This document shows, in pieces, positions 39,317 to 42,763 of a stretch of 42,763 nucleotides of DNA. Every line of letters starts with the position of its first letter. Within the stretch, counting starts at the first letter, position 1. Position numbers and translations under genes: made by a program. The DNA comes from Verrucomicrobiota bacterium (GTDB taxonomy: Bacteria > Chlamydiota > Chlamydiia > Chlamydiales > SM23-39): positions 1-42,763 of the forward strand of contig JAFEGL010000021.1 of the NCBI GenBank assembly GCA_018239895.1, written 5' to 3'. The notes under the pieces were generated by a model. It was not told where the DNA came from and did not search any database. It was given only the letters and a program-made list of their open reading frames with translations.

Positions 39317-42300
39317 ATGTTTGAGTTCGACCAGGGGGAAGGTTTCCCAGCGAGAGAGGAGAGGGTTCTTGGATTTTGGGAGAAGAGGAATATCTTCAAA
39401 AAATCCATTGAGGCCCGGTCTGAGGCCCCCCTGTTCGTCTTCTACGACGGCCCTCCGTTCGCGACGGGTCTACCCCACTACGGCCACTTGCTGGCCGGGA
39501 CGATCAAGGATGCGGTTCCAAGATACAAGACGATGAAGGGCTTCTGCGTCCCGAGACGGTTCGGCTGGGATTGCCACGGACTGCCAGTTGAAAACGAGAT
39601 CGAGAAGGCAAAGGAGCTCTCGGGCGCCGCTGCAATCGAGAAGTTCGGGATCGGTCCGTTCAACGAAGAGTGTAGAAGCATCGTGATGCGCTACACGGGA
39701 GAGTGGAAGAAGACGGTCGACCGATTTGGCCGTTGGGTTGATTTCGACCAGGTCTACCGGACGATGGATCTGACGTTCATGGAGTCTGTCTGGTGGGTGT
39801 TTAAGAGACTTTTTGAAATGGGGCTGGTCTACGAAGGGTTTAAGGTGATGCCCTTCTCGACAAAGCTTGGGACGCCGCTGTCGAATTTCGAGGCGAATTT
39901 AAACTATAAGGAAGTCGACGATCCGAGCTTGACGGTCGCTTTTGAGGCGCTTGATGAGCCGAATACTTACTTCTTGGCTTGGACGACGACTCCGTGGACG
40001 CTCCCGTCCAACTTGGCTCTGATGGCGGGCGGCTCGCTCGACTATGTCAAGGTGAAGGATAAGGGCAAATTTTATGTATTGGCCGAAGCGCGGTTGAAGG
40101 CGAACTTCAAGGAAGAGGTTGAGATTGTCGAGCGGTTCAAGGGGAGCGCTCTGAAAGATCGGCCGTATAAGCCGCTATTCCCGTTCTTTGCGAAGCAAGA
40201 GGGGGCTTTTAGGGTTTTGCTGGATGACTTTGTGTCGGTCGACGACGGAACGGGGATCGTCCACTCGGCGCCCGCTTTTGGCGAGATGGACTTCTTTGTC
40301 TGCAAACGGGAAAAAATTGAACTGGTCTGTCCGGTCGACTCGAATGGGAGATTTACGGCCGAGGTGCCGCCGTTCGAGGGGATGTATGTCAAAGATGCAG
40401 ACAAGGAGATCATCCGGGCGCTGAAACAGCAAGGTTCTGTTTTCCACCAGGCGACGATCCGGCATAGATACCCGTTCTGCTGGCGCTCCGATACGCCGCT
40501 CATCTACAAGGTTGTTAGCACCTGGTTCGTCGCTGTGGAAAAGATCAAAGATCAGATCCTGGCTGCGAATGAGGAAATTTATTGGGTCCCTGGCCACATC
40601 AAGGGGGGCCGTTTCGGGAAATGGCTCGAAAATGCGAGAGACTGGGCGATCAGCCGGAATAGGTATTGGGGAACGCCGATCCCGATCTGGAGAAGCGAAG
40701 ATGGCGATTGCATCGCGATCGGAAGCATCGATGAGCTGGAGAAGCTGACCGGAACGGAGGTCAAAGATTTGCATAGGCATTTCATCGACGGGCTCGAGGT
40801 GACGATCGGCAATAAGGTCTACCGGAGGATCTCGCAGGTGTTTGACTGCTGGTTCGAGTCGGGTTCGATGCCGTATGCGCAAAATCACTACCCATTTGAA
40901 AATAAGAAGCTGTTCGAAGAGTCGTTCCCGGCCGATTTCATCGCCGAGGGGCTCGATCAGACGAGGGGCTGGTTCTACACCTTGACCGTTTTGGCTGCGG
41001 CGCTGTTTAAGAAGCCGGCGTTTAAAAACGTGGTTGTGAACGGGATCATCTTGGCCGAAGATGGGAACAAGATGTCGAAGAGGTTGAAGAACTACCCCGA
41101 TCCGCAAGAGGTGATCAATAAATTCGGCGCCGATGCGGTCAGACTCTACATGTTGAACAGCCCTGCTGTAAAAGCCGACGATTTGCGCTTTTCCGAAAGG
41201 GGAGTGGAGCATGTATTGAGACAGGTATTGATCCCGTTCTGGAACTCGTTCGTCTTTTTGTCTACGTATGCGAAGATCTACAAGTGGAAACCGTCCCGGA
41301 TGGAAAAACAGCCGGCGGCTCTGATCGACCGGTGGATCTTGTCGATGACGCAAAAGTTGATTTTGGATGTAGAAAGCGCAATGGATAGCTACGATTTGAG
41401 CCGGGCTGTCGAGCCGCTTGTCGGCTTTGTCGATCAGCTGACCAACTGGTACATCCGCCGTTCGAGAGGAAGATTCTGGGCCGATGAGGATACGCAGGAT
41501 CGGAGAGAGGCGTTTGGAACGTTGTATACTGTATTATTAGATCTTTCGAAGGTTGCAGCTCCGTTTGTCCCGTTCTTGACCGATGCAATCTACCGGGAAT
41601 TGAGGACGGAAGAGATGCCCGAATCGGTTCACCTTTGCGAGTTTCCAAGAGTGCAGGATCAGTTTAGGAATGAGGAATTAGAAAAAGAGGTCAAAGCAGC
41701 TCAGTCGGCCGTAAGCTTGGGCCATGGTCTCAGAAAAGAGTACAAACTGAAAGTGAGACAGCCTCTTCCCAAAGCCCACTTGATCACGTCGAACGAAGAG
41801 CTTCTCCGTTCGCTAGAAAAACAGATCCAGCTGATCGCCGATGAACTCAATGTGAAAGAGATCGAGCTCCACAGCGACGAGCGGAAGTTCGTCCAGTGGC
41901 TCGCCAAGCCGAACTTCCCTGTGTTGGGCAAAAAGATCGGCAAGTTGATGCCCGAGGCACAGAAGGTGATTCAGGGCTTCGATCGAATTCAAATCCAAAA
42001 ACTCGCCAGCGGCCACCGGGTCCAAGTGACGATCGGCTCCGAAATGGTCGATCTTGAGCCGAACGATGTTCAGATCGAACGGAAGGTGAAAGAGGGATTG
42101 GCGGCCGGCAACGAAGGGGAGCTCACCGTGGCTCTCGACACGGCGCTCAATGATGAACTATTGTTGGAAGGACTTGCCCGGGAATTGATCAACAAGATCA
42201 ACACGATGCGCCGCGAGATGGATTTTGAAGTGACTGACAGAATTCGGGTCCAGATCCAGGCGACGCCGCGGGTTGAAGAGTGCTTGGCTGTGCATAAGGA

Positions 42301-42412
42301 TTTCATCGCCGGCGAGATCTTGGCTGTCGATTTCAAGATTGGCCCTTGCGAGGGGACTCCTTGGGATCTAAACGGCGAAGAGACCCGCATTGCAATCGAG
42401 AAAAATCGTTAG
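39317..42412 (+). CDS. ileS: Isoleucyl-tRNA synthetase (type 2)
   Basis: 1031 residues. Class I signature HYGH in PPFATGLPHYGHLLAG (54-57) and KMSKR in DGNKMSKRLKNYPDP (about 585-589). The editing (CP1) domain and the W-rich ENARDWAISRNRYWGTPIPIW segment are present. There is a long C-terminal extension (about 800-1031) without the Zn-binding Cys cluster of E. coli-type enzymes, which marks the eukaryote-like type 2 form. Type 2 IleRS is typically insensitive to mupirocin; chlamydial IleRS enzymes are of this class (recollection). It charges tRNA-Ile. It lies 162 bp from the tmRNA gene and is transcribed away from it. Confidence 0.97.
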   Translation: MFEFDQGEGFPAREERVLGFWEKRNIFKKSIEARSEAPLFVFYDGPPFATGLPHYGHLLAGTIKDAVPRYKTMKGFCVPRRFGWDCHGLPVENEIEKAKELSGAAAIEKFGIGPFNEECRSIVMRYTGEWKKTVDRFGRWVDFDQVYRTMDLTFMESVWWVFKRLFEMGLVYEGFKVMPFSTKLGTPLSNFEANLNYKEVDDPSLTVAFEALDEPNTYFLAWTTTPWTLPSNLALMAGGSLDYVKVKDKGKFYVLAEARLKANFKEEVEIVERFKGSALKDRPYKPLFPFFAKQEGAFRVLLDDFVSVDDGTGIVHSAPAFGEMDFFVCKREKIELVCPVDSNGRFTAEVPPFEGMYVKDADKEIIRALKQQGSVFHQATIRHRYPFCWRSDTPLIYKVVSTWFVAVEKIKDQILAANEEIYWVPGHIKGGRFGKWLENARDWAISRNRYWGTPIPIWRSEDGDCIAIGSIDELEKLTGTEVKDLHRHFIDGLEVTIGNKVYRRISQVFDCWFESGSMPYAQNHYPFENKKLFEESFPADFIAEGLDQTRGWFYTLTVLAAALFKKPAFKNVVVNGIILAEDGNKMSKRLKNYPDPQEVINKFGADAVRLYMLNSPAVKADDLRFSERGVEHVLRQVLIPFWNSFVFLSTYAKIYKWKPSRMEKQPAALIDRWILSMTQKLILDVESAMDSYDLSRAVEPLVGFVDQLTNWYIRRSRGRFWADEDTQDRREAFGTLYTVLLDLSKVAAPFVPFLTDAIYRELRTEEMPESVHLCEFPRVQDQFRNEELEKEVKAAQSAVSLGHGLRKEYKLKVRQPLPKAHLITSNEELLRSLEKQIQLIADELNVKEIELHSDERKFVQWLAKPNFPVLGKKIGKLMPEAQKVIQGFDRIQIQKLASGHRVQVTIGSEMVDLEPNDVQIERKVKEGLAAGNEGELTVALDTALNDELLLEGLARELINKINTMRREMDFEVTDRIRVQIQATPRVEECLAVHKDFIAGEILAVDFKIGPCEGTPWDLNGEETRIAIEKNR

Positions 42413-42468
42413 ATTTGATTGAGTAAACGCTGTACACTTCAAGAATTTTCTTTAACCTGGAGATTCTT

Positions 42469-42654
42469 GTGAGAGTAGGCATTTTGAGTCTGGCGATTCT
42501 ATTGTTGTCTGCTAAAGCTCCTCCAGATCGTTTTGCTTTTGCCTACTGCACAAAGTGCTCTGACTGGATGAAGGTCTATCATCCATCAAAATTCTGCCCT
42601 AAATGCGGCAAAAAAATCGTCGACTCATGGGGCCCCGACCACATCTCTACTTAG
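42469..42654 (+). CDS. Small exported zinc-ribbon protein
   Basis: 61 residues starting at GTG, which has CTGGAG six bases upstream. A short signal-like segment (RVGILSLAILLLSAKA) is followed by FAYCTKCSDWMKVYHPSKFC, then PKCGKK, two CxxC pairs that can bind one zinc. Family unknown; if exported, it is an unusual place for a zinc ribbon. It follows ileS with no evident terminator between. Confidence 0.65.
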   Translation: MRVGILSLAILLLSAKAPPDRFAFAYCTKCSDWMKVYHPSKFCPKCGKKIVDSWGPDHIST

Positions 42655-42694
42655 AAAAGGATTGCCCTTATTTGCTCCGCAAACAAGATTATCT

Positions 42695-42747
42695 GGGGTG
42701 CGGGGCGAAGCCCTGCATCATGCCTATCATTAGCTGCCTTTGGCAGC
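42695..42747. repeat. Pair of small hairpins at window end
   Basis: TGCGGGGC-GAA-GCCCTGCA (42699-42717) and GCTGCC-TTT-GGCAGC (42733-42747). The 13-mer TGGGGTGCGGGGC (42694-42706) is also at 3516-3528, so a dispersed palindromic repeat is likely. It may extend beyond the window. Confidence 0.6.
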
Positions 42748-42763
42748 GTCATCATGTAAGCCG

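Noticed and set aside
40175..41353. 392-codon open frame opposite ileS
   Set aside because: It lies antisense inside the conserved ileS coding region, is Arg/Asp-rich with no recognisable motif, and reflects codon bias of ileS.

Overview
The window reads as chromosomal DNA of a chlamydia, most likely one of the environmental (amoeba-associated) families. This is an inference from gene content: a long type-2 isoleucyl-tRNA synthetase, a tmRNA with an ...ALKAAA tag, a Gly-rich autotransporter, a DUF2608 protein, Ser/Thr-rich candidate secreted proteins, and many Sec-exported enzymes. Coding is dense on both strands. There is no rRNA or recognisable tRNA, no CRISPR array, and no identifiable integrase or transposase.

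Layout. 1-3.4 kb: a 164-bp palindromic element abutting an MFS exporter that is translationally coupled to a Cache-domain adenylate cyclase. 3.4-6.9 kb: a cupin, a VKOR/SPW membrane pair and two methyltransferases, one resembling sterol C-24 methyltransferases. 6.9-8.9 kb: three small genes behind near-identical promoters; two encode proteins with a disordered N-terminus, a Cys-flanked aromatic hydrophobic segment and a small C-terminal domain, and look like candidate effectors. 8.9-13 kb: an exported HAD-phosphatase/pyruvyltransferase fusion, GNAT and VOC proteins, a Cys-rich protein overlapping a membrane protein, a HAD phosphatase and a second 169-bp palindromic element. 13-18 kb: SDR, haloperoxidase-type hydrolase, SnoaL protein, an RBBP9-type hydrolase pseudogene, DUF2608, an exported-looking nucleoside deoxyribosyltransferase and a two-gene DUF5674 cassette. 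18-23 kb: two unrecognised proteins, then a divergent TetR / FAD-monooxygenase pair sharing a perfect operator, a GGCT-like protein and an SDR lacking its catalytic Tyr and Ser. 23-26.7 kb: a YHS protein, three unrelated alpha/beta hydrolases and a class D beta-lactamase homologue. 26.7-35.7 kb: a PGRS-like autotransporter, an exported 2OG-Fe(II) oxygenase, a decayed gene, recQ, a cupin, an outer-membrane barrel and an exported beta-propeller.

35.7-39.2 kb is the most unusual part. A hairpin-packed non-coding segment (about 35829-36078) and a shorter relative (about 38611-38720) flank an AT-rich pair, a YhcG-type PDDEXK nuclease and a MccF-type S66 peptidase. The pair sits against the 3' end of ssrA, a classic island integration site. 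The two structured copies show compensatory changes in their stems. The window ends with ileS and a small exported zinc-ribbon protein.

Two window-wide patterns stand out. Seven of eleven convergent protein-gene pairs overlap tail to tail by 4-42 bp, and an unusually high share of the metabolic enzymes carry Sec-type signal peptides. Nothing was searched against a database, so family calls rest on motifs read by eye.
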